A stretch of DNA of 36,937 nucleotides from CAADGU01 sp964467705 (GTDB lineage Bacteria; Chloroflexota; Anaerolineae; Promineifilales; Promineifilaceae), in contig CAYXUZ010000049.1 in NCBI GenBank assembly GCA_964467705.1, positions 1-36,937 on the forward strand. The letters run 5' to 3'. Made by a program: the position numbers and the translations under genes. The notes under the pieces were generated by a model. It was not told the origin of the DNA and searched no databases. It saw only the letters and a list, made by a program, of their open reading frames with translations. Shown here in pieces: positions 16,101 to 23,633 of this stretch. Every line of letters begins with the position of its first letter. The stretch's first letter is position 1.

Positions 16101-18680
16101 GGTGACAGCTCTAATTTCAGCACAGGCTTCCCGATCAGCTACAACGACGCTTTTACGGACAATCCTGAACAAATGGGACTGGGCATTGGTGACGGCGTAA
16201 ACGTATGTGAAGGTGACGGCCGTTGCCAATTCTTCCCCAACCCAGATCAGGCATTGGTCGTGGGTAACAGCGTAGCTGACTTTGCCGCATTGGCTGGCGA
16301 AAATGCGTCAGGCAACTGGCGCTTATGCATGGGTGACAGTGCCGGCGGTGACACCGGTACGTTCCAGGAATGGACACTGACCGTTGACTATACCGGTGGC
16401 GGAGGTGGGGTTCCGGCTGCACACATGCCCATTGCCGTTATCCCAGCCGAAGCTCCCCAGGCGCCAATTATTGATGTAGACCCAGATAGCTTGACAAGTA
16501 CACAGACTGCTGATGCCGTCGTTACACATACGCTGACCATTAGCAACCTGGGCGATGTCAACCTGGATTGGACCATCGTTGAAGATATCGGCACGAGCAA
16601 TCTGGGAAGTCTATGGGAAGATAATTTTGACTCTTACTCAACTGGACAAAACCTGCATGGTGTTGGTGGCTGGAAGGGTTGGGACAACAGCCCAGCCGCT
16701 ACCGCCTTTACCACCGCCGCCCAGGCACGGAGTGCCCCCAACTCGGTTGACATTGCTGGTGCTTCTGACCTGGTGCAAGAATATACGGGCGTTACCAGTG
16801 GGCAGTGGACCTACACTGCCTGGCAATACGTCCCCAGTTCCATGACAGGTCTGAGCTACTTCATTATGCTCAACACTTATAATGATGGTGGTCCCTATAA
16901 CTGGTCGGTACAGGTGAACTTCAACGCCGCTACCGATACGGTCACGAATGACGGCAATTCCGCTGGTACATTGCCGCTTATCGAAGATCAGTGGGTGGAA
17001 ATCCGGCTGGAGATTGACCTGGATACGGACACGCAAGAATTCTATTACAACAATCAACTTCTCTACTCCGGCACCTGGACAGCTGAACAAGCTGGGGGTG
17101 GTATTCTCAACATTGGCGCAGTTGACCTGTATGCGAATAGTGCCACCTCAGTTTATTATGATGATATGTCCCTGGTCGGCACGTTGGGAACATGTGCGAC
17201 TCCAGGAGATATCACTTGGGCCAGTGTCTCCCCCAGCAGCGGCTCTACCACCTCTGGTGGCAGCAGCGATGTAGACGTGGTGTTTGACTCTACTGGTCTG
17301 GCAAACGGCACATACGAAGGTACGCTTTGTGTGGAGAGCAACGATCCGGTCACACCTGTTGTGCCTGTTCCCGTGACCCTCAATGTTGAAGACGAAGCCC
17401 CGATCATTGAGGTTGCTCCGGTAACGCTGGAAAGCACCCAGGCAGCAGATACACAAACTACACAGGGTATGGCCATCAGCAACATTGGTGGTGGTTCTCT
17501 GGACTGGACCATTGATGAAGAAGCCCCAGTAGTTAACACGACAGGCGGCGGAGATCCTGAGCGTCAAGGCATTCCCCCTGCTAGAACAACACCAGTGGAT
17601 GTCAGCAGTTTCTTAGGACCTATCGTGGCTGATGGTGGGTTTGAAGCTGGTACGCCAAGCCCCTTCTGGACTGAAGCGTCCACCAACTTTGGCTCACCAC
17701 TCTGCACCATCGCTGCTTGCGGCACTGGTAGTGGTACCGGCCCGCACTCTGGTTTATGGTGGGCCTGGTTTGGTGGCATAACGGCTTATGAAGAAGGTAG
17801 TGTGGACCAGGATGTCACTATCCCCAGCGGAACGGCAACCTTATCCTTCTGGCTGGAAGTTCCCGTAGCCTGTGCTAATACCACCGATTATATGGAAGTT
17901 CTTATTGATGGAACTCAAGTCTTTCTGGTGGATGGTACCAGCCCGCTATGTGGTGTAGTAGGTTACTCATTGCAAAGCGTAGATATTAGTGCTTACGCTG
18001 ACGACGGCGTCCATAACCTTGAATTCCACTCAGAGATCTTTGGTGGCGCTGGGGTAACAAACTTCTTCGTAGATGATGTTAGCATTGATATAACTGGCCC
18101 ACCCCCAGTTTGTTCAACTCTAACAGACATCCCGTGGGCAAGCGTAAATCCCACCAGTGGTACAACTGTTGGCGGTGGGAGTGATACGGTAGATGTGACC
18201 TTTGACTCCACCGGTCTCAGCACGGGCGTTTACACGGGTACACTGTGCATCAACAGCAACGACCCGGTGACGCCTCTAGTGACAGTGCCATTGACGTTAA
18301 CGGTCGTACCCACAACCTATGGCGTGGAAGTGGCCGCCGAGGATGATGCGTTGTCTGGTGCACCTGATACGTCGGTCATGTACACGGTTTGGGTCACTAA
18401 TACGGGCAATGTGTCTGACACCTTTGACATCACGGCGGCCGGTACGTGGACGGCTACACCGTCTGTTGCCAGCGTTTCGTTGGCAGCCGGGGCCAGTACG
18501 TCGGTGACGGTAACGGTAGACATTCCGGCTTCGGCGGCGGACGGCGATTCGGATGTGGCTACCTTTACCGCGACATCCCAGACAGATGGTACCGCCACTG
18601 CTTCAGTTGATCTGACGACAACGGCCGTCGTGGTAGACACCACCGTTTACATCTATCTGCCGATTATTCTCAAGCCATAA
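13143..18680 (+). CDS. Giant secreted subtilisin-like (S8) serine protease with CHRD, PA, P-domain and nested beta-sandwich modules
   Basis: The protein has about 1845 residues including a run of Ns. In order I see a signal peptide (1-24, ending ASA) and an I9-type propeptide (about 50-160). Then comes a CHRD domain (about 183-296; YAASLDGAQEVPPSGS…AAHIHNAP…IHTAAFPGGEIRGQI). The S8 catalytic domain follows, with Asp307 (VIDTG), His370 (DGHGSH), the oxyanion Asn in SAGNSGPG and Ser695 (SGTSMSSPHGAG). A PA-like insert lies before the Ser. After it are a P domain (about 895-1088), two beta-sandwich repeats each interrupted by a lectin/CBM-like module (1103-1415 and 1418-1720), a NEW3-like domain and the tail VYIYLPIILKP. 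It should act outside the cell, degrading proteins or processing surface proteins. The ribosome site GGAGGAAG supports the start. Ten Ns at 15527-15536 and a flanking duplication make residues about 778-805 unreliable. Confidence 0.9.
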   Translation: MKARIWIVLALLVTFIVMVAAASAESNSPEAVQSSGHPRVYNEAQGETEPANYIIQLADDPIATYTGDIPGLEATSPLVTGARKLDSKSPASLAYEQYLTAKQEQFVADMNDLLGRNVNIIFYYRHAYNGVAAFLSPAEAARVAEMDGVLLLYREGFEEIQTDAGPNFIGAPTIWGGGYTDREYAASLDGAQEVPPSGSSATGTGTFSYNLLTNQLTWNISHDVASPTAAHIHNAPVGANGPVIITLDHTVNPMVGAATLTPQQEGWLTNQLLYVNIHTAAFPGGEIRGQIIPTGTMGEGIIIGVIDTGINSGHPSFADIGGDGYDHTNPYGSGNYVGYCVSNPSFCNDKLIGAWALHASSTNPEDADGHGSHTASTAGGNFVESPILYAPTISYTFSALSGVAPHANIIAYQVCVPSCPTTSTTAAVNQAVIDGVDVTNYSISGGTNPYVETTAVAFLNAVAAGVFPANSAGNSGPGAGTVGHQGPWIMTVAASTHDRAILNSVTDLSNTSGTHPDILGQSPTAGYGPAPLVYAGDPPYNNPLCNPFPAATFTNEIVVCDRGTIGRVEKGQNVLNAGGDGMILANDVNSAASLNDDTHVLPATHISYADGVALKAWMAAGTGDVARITGGTVDYDAMYGDNMASFSSRGPAGAAVPELANLIKPDVSNPGLNILAAYRAGFTTPPEYNIISGTSMSSPHGAGSAALIRAMHPTWTPAEVKSALMMTGITDLDKEDNTTPGDPFDFGAGRVDLTTAGDVGFVLDVTAAEYTAANPGTGGDPKLLVVTRFWRGMCXXXXDPKLLNLPSMANNDCAGTCSWTRTLSSVLSTSQEYDATLTLPTGVTGTVTPANFTIPAGGTQVITVEVDVTGATLGNWTFASLHIDPVAAPPVAGGGSATFTSTPGAAIPDDTYNGTLGSMICDTIDASSIPAGATISDVTVEQVASHTWIGDMTVKLETPDGTVLALMERPQGDGTNVPGDDGTGCCGDSSNFSTGFPISYNDAFTDNPEQMGLGIGDGVNVCEGDGRCQFFPNPDQALVVGNSVADFAALAGENASGNWRLCMGDSAGGDTGTFQEWTLTVDYTGGGGGVPAAHMPIAVIPAEAPQAPIIDVDPDSLTSTQTADAVVTHTLTISNLGDVNLDWTIVEDIGTSNLGSLWEDNFDSYSTGQNLHGVGGWKGWDNSPAATAFTTAAQARSAPNSVDIAGASDLVQEYTGVTSGQWTYTAWQYVPSSMTGLSYFIMLNTYNDGGPYNWSVQVNFNAATDTVTNDGNSAGTLPLIEDQWVEIRLEIDLDTDTQEFYYNNQLLYSGTWTAEQAGGGILNIGAVDLYANSATSVYYDDMSLVGTLGTCATPGDITWASVSPSSGSTTSGGSSDVDVVFDSTGLANGTYEGTLCVESNDPVTPVVPVPVTLNVEDEAPIIEVAPVTLESTQAADTQTTQGMAISNIGGGSLDWTIDEEAPVVNTTGGGDPERQGIPPARTTPVDVSSFLGPIVADGGFEAGTPSPFWTEASTNFGSPLCTIAACGTGSGTGPHSGLWWAWFGGITAYEEGSVDQDVTIPSGTATLSFWLEVPVACANTTDYMEVLIDGTQVFLVDGTSPLCGVVGYSLQSVDISAYADDGVHNLEFHSEIFGGAGVTNFFVDDVSIDITGPPPVCSTLTDIPWASVNPTSGTTVGGGSDTVDVTFDSTGLSTGVYTGTLCINSNDPVTPLVTVPLTLTVVPTTYGVEVAAEDDALSGAPDTSVMYTVWVTNTGNVSDTFDITAAGTWTATPSVASVSLAAGASTSVTVTVDIPASAADGDSDVATFTATSQTDGTATASVDLTTTAVVVDTTVYIYLPIILKP
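15527..15536. other. Assembly gap (10 Ns) inside the subtilase gene
   Basis: Ten Ns join two contigs. The sequence before the gap repeats the sequence after it: GATCCCAAGCTGCTG (15479-15493) versus GATCCCAAACTGCTC (15537-15551), both coding DPKLL. The true protein probably reads straight from GTGGDPKLL to NLPSMANN, so about 45-58 bases here, including the Ns, may be artefactual. Confidence 0.85.
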
Positions 18681-18742
18681 CGGCCAGAATCAATCGTCAG
18701 CATGGGTGAATGAGTTCTTAACAGGCTCAGTCATCTGGTAAT

Positions 18743-18776
18743 AAAGGGTGGTCTCACCGGAGACCACCCTTTTTGT
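18743..18776 (+). terminator. Rho-independent terminator after the subtilase gene
   Basis: AAAGGGTGGTCTC at 18743-18755 pairs perfectly with 18760-18772 around a 4-base loop, followed by TTGTTGTTT. It lies 62 bases after the stop codon. This is the clearest classic terminator in the window. Confidence 0.9.
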
Positions 18777-18805
18777 TGTTTATCTGGGGCGCGCCGCTAC
18801 TTCTT

Positions 18806-18814
18806 TGTTATAAT
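18806..18814 (+). promoter_or_regulatory. Extended -10 promoter element before the NACHT-like gene
   Basis: TTTGTTATAATCGAG contains TGnTATAAT. Transcription would begin near 18821, 38 bases before the ATG at 18859. It lies directly after the subtilase terminator, so the NACHT-like gene has its own promoter. Confidence 0.55.
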
Positions 18815-18858
18815 CGAGACAGAGCGCAACAAAGCAGACCTGTTTCAGAAACAAAACT

Positions 18859-21351
18859 ATGCAAAACATCACTGCCTGGCGACCTGATATTCCCTCTATC
18901 TTCCTGGGGCTTCTCCTGGGGTTGGGGTTGGCGTTTTTGATCGTGCGGTTGCTACCTCGGTTACGACAGCAAGGGCAACGGGCGCGTGGGTGGGTACAAG
19001 GCCACATAAGTTGGATGCGTTCTGGGGTGGAAGTGCGTTTCCAGAGCGAAACGGCCGTATACGCTCAAAACTATCACCTGGGGGCCGACTGGTCCACACT
19101 CGACCAGGTTTTCATCCCCCCCTTTCTCACCGCCCCGCTGGAAGATGACGCCATCCTGGCCGAGCAACGGGGAGCGGTACAGTTGGCCTGGTTGTGGCCG
19201 GAATTGGCCGCCCACGTAGGCGCGCCTGTACTGCCCCTGACGACCGTGGATCATTTGCTGCATAACGGCCGTCGTGTCCTCATCTGTGGCGCCCCCGGCT
19301 CCGGCAAGAGTACATTGCTGGCTTATCTGACCTATCGCCTGGCAACGGCCGTAGCCACAACGACCAGTTCGGATAAAAATCTGGCTGAAGTCATTCCTGT
19401 TTTTCTACACATGGCCGAAGTAGATTGGTCATTACAGGCAGAAACAGACACGGCCGTGACCGAAGGTGACGCCCTGACTCCCCTCATTAACGCCCTGCAA
19501 AAACGAAGCAGCCCACTGACCTCACCCGGTATTGGCGATATGCTGCGGCGCAAATTGGCCGCCGAGCAGCTTTTTCTGCTGCTGGATGGTTGGGCAGAAC
19601 TATCTCCCGTGCAGCAAGCGGCAGCATTAGCCTGGTTGCGCACCTTCCTAACCACTTACAGCAAAGTGCGCGTCTTTTTAACAGCCCCCCTCGATGGGTA
19701 TGGGGATTTGCTGCCCCAGGGCTTCAGTCGCACGGTCATTCAGCCCTGGCGTTTGGGGCAGACACAGGAACTTATCACACGTTGGTCAGAGCGATTGGGG
19801 CTAACGGCCGTGCCACCTCTGGATGGCTGCTGGCGGCCTGGGCAAACTGCACTGGAGACATGCCTGCGACTCTGGCAGATAGCCAACGACAGTACCGCAC
19901 GTCAGACAGATTGGATGCCCGCTTCATTGGCCCTTTTCAAACCACGCAAGAAGGGTGAATCTTTCACACCCTTGCCAGACGATGTTCAGGCCTTCTGGCA
20001 AGAAGTGGCTTACCATTTGCTAAATAGCGGGCAACTGACCATGTCTGCCGACCGGATATTGGCACTGGCAACTGCTGCCGCCCGCCCTAAAGAAGCGACA
20101 ATGGCCTCCACACTGCCCGATGGGGACACACCGGTCGCTGCTGCCGAGCCAGACAAAACACAGATCACACGCTTACGAAAATCGTTGGCCCAGAGTCAGC
20201 TTTTTGTGCGGTGGGGCAACGGGCAAATAGGCTTGCGCAGCACAGTGCTGCGCGATTATCTGGCCGCGGCTCATCTGGCCGGGCAAGGGAGTGGAGGTCT
20301 TGACGAGTACCTGGTGGACACCCAATGGCAAGGAGTGTGGAAGCACTTTTCTACGCTGGCCGACCCAACAGAAGCCGCCGATTACTGGCTAAAGGCGGGT
20401 GACGATGACCCGGCGCATGACGGCTGGTTCCAGGTAGCAACTTGGTTACCCCACACCCGCGCCACCGGAAACTGGCGACGGCAGGTAATGATTAACCTGG
20501 GGCAGTTGGCTCGCCAGACAGAGCAACCATTTGTGATGCGACTGCGGGCCATGGTAGCCATGACATTGACGGGGGAAGATGGGCTGATGAAGTTTGTAGA
20601 ACAATTATTAAGCCGCCCCGATCCCTTTATGCGGCAGATGGGCACGGCCGTATTGCCCGCTATACCCGACGATAAAGTGGTGGGCTTGTTAACCGAACGG
20701 CTGGTGGACGAAGATATGGTGGTACGGCTAACGGCCGTGTATGGGCTGGCGGTGCGTCAATATGATCCATTGGCAGAACGGCCGTTGGTGCAGGCGCTCA
20801 TTGGTGATAATGAAGACATCGGGCTGCTTACCGCCGAATTGTTGGCGCAAAACGGTGAGCCAGGACTGGAAATTTTGCAGGAAGCGGTGAAAGAAGAGGA
20901 CATTCAGGTACGCCGGGCAGCTATTCATGGCTTATCAGTGTTGGATGATGCCTGGGTGGAGGCTTTATTGACAGACCTGGAACGAAATGACAGTGAATGG
21001 TTTGTGCGTACAGCGGCTGCCGGTGGCCTGGATACCATTCGCCGCCGTCGCCTGCCACAGCCCTGGCGGCCGGTGCGCGCCGCCGACCAGCCCTGGCTGG
21101 AAGATTTGCTACGGATGCAGGGCAAACGGGTTCCTGGCGGTGCGGCGGCGGTGACGCTGATAACATCGCTCTTTACCCAGGTGACCGACGTACAGACGCG
21201 GCTGTTGGCGGCCAGGTTACTGGCGCAACTACCGGCCAGAGAAGCAATGCCCGCCCTGCTGTCCGCTGCTCAGGATGTGGACACAGACACGGCCGTGCGG
21301 ATTGCTGCCTTTGAAGCCTGGTGTGCGCTGCACCGCGCTTATGATCGGTAA
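18859..21351 (+). CDS. Membrane-anchored NACHT-like NTPase with C-terminal HEAT repeats
   Basis: The 830-residue protein has one N-terminal transmembrane helix (about 13-31, then a basic stretch RLRQQGQRARG, so the bulk is cytoplasmic). A P-loop NTPase follows, with Walker A GAPGSGKST at 144-152 and Walker B LFLLLDGWAEL with Asp243. The Walker B followed by small residues and the later LFVRWGNGQIGLRSTVLRDYLAAAHLA segment resemble NACHT/STAND ATPases. From about 570 onward the chain is made of HEAT/PBS-lyase-like helical repeats (VRLTAVYGLAV, VRRAAIHGLSV, VRTAAAGGL, VRIAAFEAW). STAND proteins act as switchable sensors in signalling, regulated death or anti-phage defence; the HEAT array would be the sensor. 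No separate effector domain is visible. Nine ACGGCCGT copies make this one of the densest genes. A TrmH gene follows after an inverted repeat. Confidence 0.8.
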   Translation: MQNITAWRPDIPSIFLGLLLGLGLAFLIVRLLPRLRQQGQRARGWVQGHISWMRSGVEVRFQSETAVYAQNYHLGADWSTLDQVFIPPFLTAPLEDDAILAEQRGAVQLAWLWPELAAHVGAPVLPLTTVDHLLHNGRRVLICGAPGSGKSTLLAYLTYRLATAVATTTSSDKNLAEVIPVFLHMAEVDWSLQAETDTAVTEGDALTPLINALQKRSSPLTSPGIGDMLRRKLAAEQLFLLLDGWAELSPVQQAAALAWLRTFLTTYSKVRVFLTAPLDGYGDLLPQGFSRTVIQPWRLGQTQELITRWSERLGLTAVPPLDGCWRPGQTALETCLRLWQIANDSTARQTDWMPASLALFKPRKKGESFTPLPDDVQAFWQEVAYHLLNSGQLTMSADRILALATAAARPKEATMASTLPDGDTPVAAAEPDKTQITRLRKSLAQSQLFVRWGNGQIGLRSTVLRDYLAAAHLAGQGSGGLDEYLVDTQWQGVWKHFSTLADPTEAADYWLKAGDDDPAHDGWFQVATWLPHTRATGNWRRQVMINLGQLARQTEQPFVMRLRAMVAMTLTGEDGLMKFVEQLLSRPDPFMRQMGTAVLPAIPDDKVVGLLTERLVDEDMVVRLTAVYGLAVRQYDPLAERPLVQALIGDNEDIGLLTAELLAQNGEPGLEILQEAVKEEDIQVRRAAIHGLSVLDDAWVEALLTDLERNDSEWFVRTAAAGGLDTIRRRRLPQPWRPVRAADQPWLEDLLRMQGKRVPGGAAAVTLITSLFTQVTDVQTRLLAARLLAQLPAREAMPALLSAAQDVDTDTAVRIAAFEAWCALHRAYDR

Positions 21352-21392
21352 TCAGTAATCGGTTCTCCACCGATCACCGACCACCGATTACC
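21349..21392. repeat. Imperfect inverted repeat of GGTAATC / GATTACC units
   Basis: GGTAATCAGTAATCGGT at 21349-21365 faces ACCGACCACCGATTACC at 21376-21392. The first bases overlap the stop codon of the NACHT-like gene, and the end lies 7 bases before the TrmH start. It resembles the elements at 10752-10820 and 35269-35316; a half copy (CACCGATTACC) lies near 23628. Confidence 0.7.
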
Positions 21393-21398
21393 ACTCTT

Positions 21399-21941
21399 AT
21401 GAAACCCCTTATTGGCACTGACCTCAAGCGTTTTTTGCGCGACTATAAACGACAGTACCGGCCTACTGTAGACCTGGTGGCGCTATTGCAGAGTGTGGAG
21501 TATCCGGCTAATGTGGGGTCCATTTTCCGGGTGGCAGACGGCGCAGGCATGACAGAACTGGTGCTGACGGGCATTACCCCCACCCCACCCAACCCCACCA
21601 TTGAGAAGGTAGGGCGCTACAAGAGTTTGCGTATTCCCTGGCGGTACGAAGCGGACCCGGTGACGGCCGTGCAAGACCTGAAGAGTCGTGGGTATCAGGT
21701 GGTAGCGGTGGAATTGACAGACACGGCCGTGCCCTATCACCAGTTTGTCTATTCACCTAAAACCTGCCTGGTGGTCGGTCATGAAGATCACGGCGTCACC
21801 AAAGCGACGCTGGCTGCTTGTGACGCGGCTGTATTCTTGCCCATGTATGGCAAAGGGTTATCACTTAATGTGCATGTAGCTCTGAGTATTGTGGTATACC
21901 ATATTTTGCATCAGGGACCTGAAGAGTCACAACACTTGTAA
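21399..21941 (+). CDS. TrmH/SpoU-family RNA 2'-O-methyltransferase
   Basis: The 180-residue protein has the three SpoU motifs: motif 1 EYPANVGSIFRVADGAG (Asn, Arg), motif 2 CLVVGHEDHGV and motif 3 LPMYGKGLSLNVHVALSIVVYHI. The deep trefoil knot of the family is formed around motifs 2 and 3. It transfers a methyl group from SAM to a ribose 2'-OH in tRNA or rRNA; the nucleotide cannot be told from sequence. The short N-terminal extension contains no recognised RNA-binding domain. The loop carrying VELTDTAVPYHQF contains an ACGGCCGT copy, and a second lies 60 bases earlier. The GNAT gene follows 16 bases later, so the two are probably cotranscribed. Confidence 0.9.
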   Translation: MKPLIGTDLKRFLRDYKRQYRPTVDLVALLQSVEYPANVGSIFRVADGAGMTELVLTGITPTPPNPTIEKVGRYKSLRIPWRYEADPVTAVQDLKSRGYQVVAVELTDTAVPYHQFVYSPKTCLVVGHEDHGVTKATLAACDAAVFLPMYGKGLSLNVHVALSIVVYHILHQGPEESQHL

Positions 21942-21957
21942 GGTCTATACAAATCCC

Positions 21958-22461
21958 ATGTACACCCTCCGCCCCGCCATTCAGGCTGACCAGGCTACCA
22001 TTAAAGCCCTCATCCGCGAAGTCGGCATAAACCCCATGGGGTTGGATTGGCGACGCTTTGTGGTGGCTGAGGATACACAGGGTCACTTTATTGGCTGTGG
22101 ACAGGTGAAACCTCACCGGGACGGAACCCGTGAACTGGCCTCTATTGCCGTTAAGAGGCCCTGGCGGCGGCAAGGGGTCGCGCGGGCCATTGTTGAACGA
22201 TTACAGACGGAGTACGGCCGTCCGCTGTGGCTCACCTGCGTCAACCGGCTCATTCCCTTTTACGAGCCATTTGGTTTTGTGGAAGTAACCGACCCTAAAC
22301 AGATGACCAGTTATTATCGCCGCGCCAGGCGTTTTATGAAGCTCTATCAAATGATAAGCCGGCAGCACTTTTATCTGGCGGTCATGGTATGGGCGGAGAA
22401 TGGATTGGACTACGGATTACAAACAGAAGCGCATACGGCCGTCCCCCCTTCACAGGCATAG
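21958..22461 (+). CDS. GNAT-family N-acetyltransferase
   Basis: Starting at 21958 (MYTLRPAIQADQATIKALI) gives a 167-residue protein with the normal GNAT order. The first strand is TLRPA, then FVVAEDTQGHFIGCGQVKP, then the acetyl-CoA loop RRQGVARAIVERL (R-x-x-G-x-A), then LTCVNRLIPFYEPFGFVEV. It uses acetyl-CoA to modify an unknown amine. The C-terminal tail (ENGLDYGLQTEAHTAVPPSQA) overlaps the convergent M23 peptidase gene by 52 bases. The ACGGCCGT at about 22437 lies in that overlap and is read as Thr-Ala-Val on both strands. Confidence 0.85.
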   Translation: MYTLRPAIQADQATIKALIREVGINPMGLDWRRFVVAEDTQGHFIGCGQVKPHRDGTRELASIAVKRPWRRQGVARAIVERLQTEYGRPLWLTCVNRLIPFYEPFGFVEVTDPKQMTSYYRRARRFMKLYQMISRQHFYLAVMVWAENGLDYGLQTEAHTAVPPSQA

Positions 22462-23198
22462 TTCACATTCATACCCAAATATGGGGATGGATCAACAGTA
22501 TTAGCAAATTCCAGTTCATTCAGGTAACGGCCGTGCCCATCATCCAGCACAATCGAAAAATGCAAATGTACCCAAATCGGGCGCGGCGAATTGCCGTTAT
22601 AGTCGCCTGTATAGCCCAATAATGTCCCTTGCTTCACAAATTTTTCCTGGGTACCTGGCGGAAAAGCCGCGTCAATAAAACTGTTTCCCGCCTGCCCAGC
22701 CATATGCGTGTAATAAAGCCAGATCGCCCGCCCCGGCTGCAAAGGGTCGTCCGGGATGCGCTGGATGAGCGCACTGCGCCAGCCATCTTCGCGGGTGATG
22801 TAACCGTCATAAGCGGCATAAACCGGCGTAATTCCCGGCTCACTGTTGCTGAAAATGTCAATGCCCTGGTGTGGGTTGCGGGCCGAGTATGGGCCGCGTG
22901 GGTCATTGTAGAGCAGGCCAATGAAACCATCGGTGGGCAGGATGAAGGGTGCGCCAGGGCATCTCTCCCGTTGTACGGTGATGAGTTGTTCCCGCACGGC
23001 CGTGTCCCCCGCCGCCCACAACCAGAAAGCCTGATTACGTGGATCATTCCGGCCTCGCCACAAAGCAGCTGCCTGGTAGCTTAGAAAAATGAGCATTGCC
23101 ACCGCCACAAAGAGGCCGCCCCATTTCAATTTCCGGTAAGGCGGGTGTTGGAACCAATGAATGAGATGCTTCAATCTTTTCACAACAATCTGTGCCAT
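22410..23198 (-). CDS. Membrane-anchored M23 (LytM-type) metallopeptidase
   Basis: I start at 23198 (MAQIVVKRLKHLIHWF), giving about 262 residues; a longer reading from 23297 would cover the terminator-like hairpin at 23231-23260. One transmembrane helix (WGGLFVAVAMLIFLSYQAAALW) anchors the protein. The M23 zinc site is visible: HQGIDIF (His and Asp), YYTHMAG and WVHLHFSIV (H-x-H). The family cuts peptidoglycan cross-links or, when incomplete, regulates amidases; here all the usual ligands are present, so it should be active outside the cell. The C-terminus has Cys residues (CEGGTAVCASVC). The 3' end overlaps the GNAT gene. Confidence 0.88.
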   Translation of the reverse strand: MAQIVVKRLKHLIHWFQHPPYRKLKWGGLFVAVAMLIFLSYQAAALWRGRNDPRNQAFWLWAAGDTAVREQLITVQRERCPGAPFILPTDGFIGLLYNDPRGPYSARNPHQGIDIFSNSEPGITPVYAAYDGYITREDGWRSALIQRIPDDPLQPGRAIWLYYTHMAGQAGNSFIDAAFPPGTQEKFVKQGTLLGYTGDYNGNSPRPIWVHLHFSIVLDDGHGRYLNELEFANTVDPSPYLGMNVNYACEGGTAVCASVCNP

Positions 23199-23230
23199 CT
23201 GTGGAATCTGTGGATTTATACCAGAAAAAC

Positions 23231-23260
23231 GAAAAAGACGGTTTTGAGGCCGTCTTTTTC
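23231..23260 (-). terminator. Terminator-like hairpin before the M23 gene
   Basis: GAAAAAGACGG at 23231-23241 pairs exactly with CCGTCTTTTTC at 23250-23260. On the minus strand it is followed by a U-rich run (TTTTTCGTTTTTC), so it probably ends transcription arriving from the galK side, 33 bases before the M23 start. The 127 bases to its right (23261-23387) hold nothing that I recognise. Confidence 0.7.
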
Positions 23261-23387
23261 TTCCCACTATTTCCCACTGAACCGCGCATTTCAGCACAAG
23301 TCACTGAGAGTATAAATAAAATGGCCGGGCTTATCTATCGGTATTTTTGAACACAATTTCCGCTTTATTTTCAAACAAAACAGACAA

Positions 23388-23594
23388 TTACACTCCGATT
23401 TCTAAAACTATAGCCGGGGACGGGCGGCAAAAAGCAGGCACATACAAAATATAACTACGTTCACGGCCGTCGTGGGATAGGGTATGGCTGCGCTGCCGGT
23501 AAAACGGCCGCTGTGGTAGGAGTAAGGCTGGGGCTGCTGGCACGAGCTTAGGCCAGCATAACCATGAATAAAATGGCAACAACCACAACTTCAT
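23388..23594 (-). pseudogene. N-terminal remnant of a secreted LpqC/PHB-depolymerase-type esterase
   Basis: The short frame starting at 23594 (MKLWLLPFYSWLCWPK) has a hydrophobic leader. It is followed by QRSHTLSHDGRERSYILYVPAF, which is how secreted alpha/beta-hydrolases of the LpqC / poly(3-hydroxybutyrate) depolymerase family begin (H-D-G-x-x-R-x-Y-x-x-Y-x-P). In complete members a conserved 'P-L-V-V-x-L-H-G' strand and the catalytic serine follow; here the frame goes CRPSPAIVLEIGV and stops after about 68 residues. I find no continuation in the next 120 bases, so the catalytic part is missing. It lies directly after galK. It may be a degraded gene or, less likely, a small secreted protein. 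Confidence 0.5.
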
Positions 23595-23633
23595 TCTCTG
23601 CAACTGTCCCGACGCTTGCGAATCTTCCACCGA

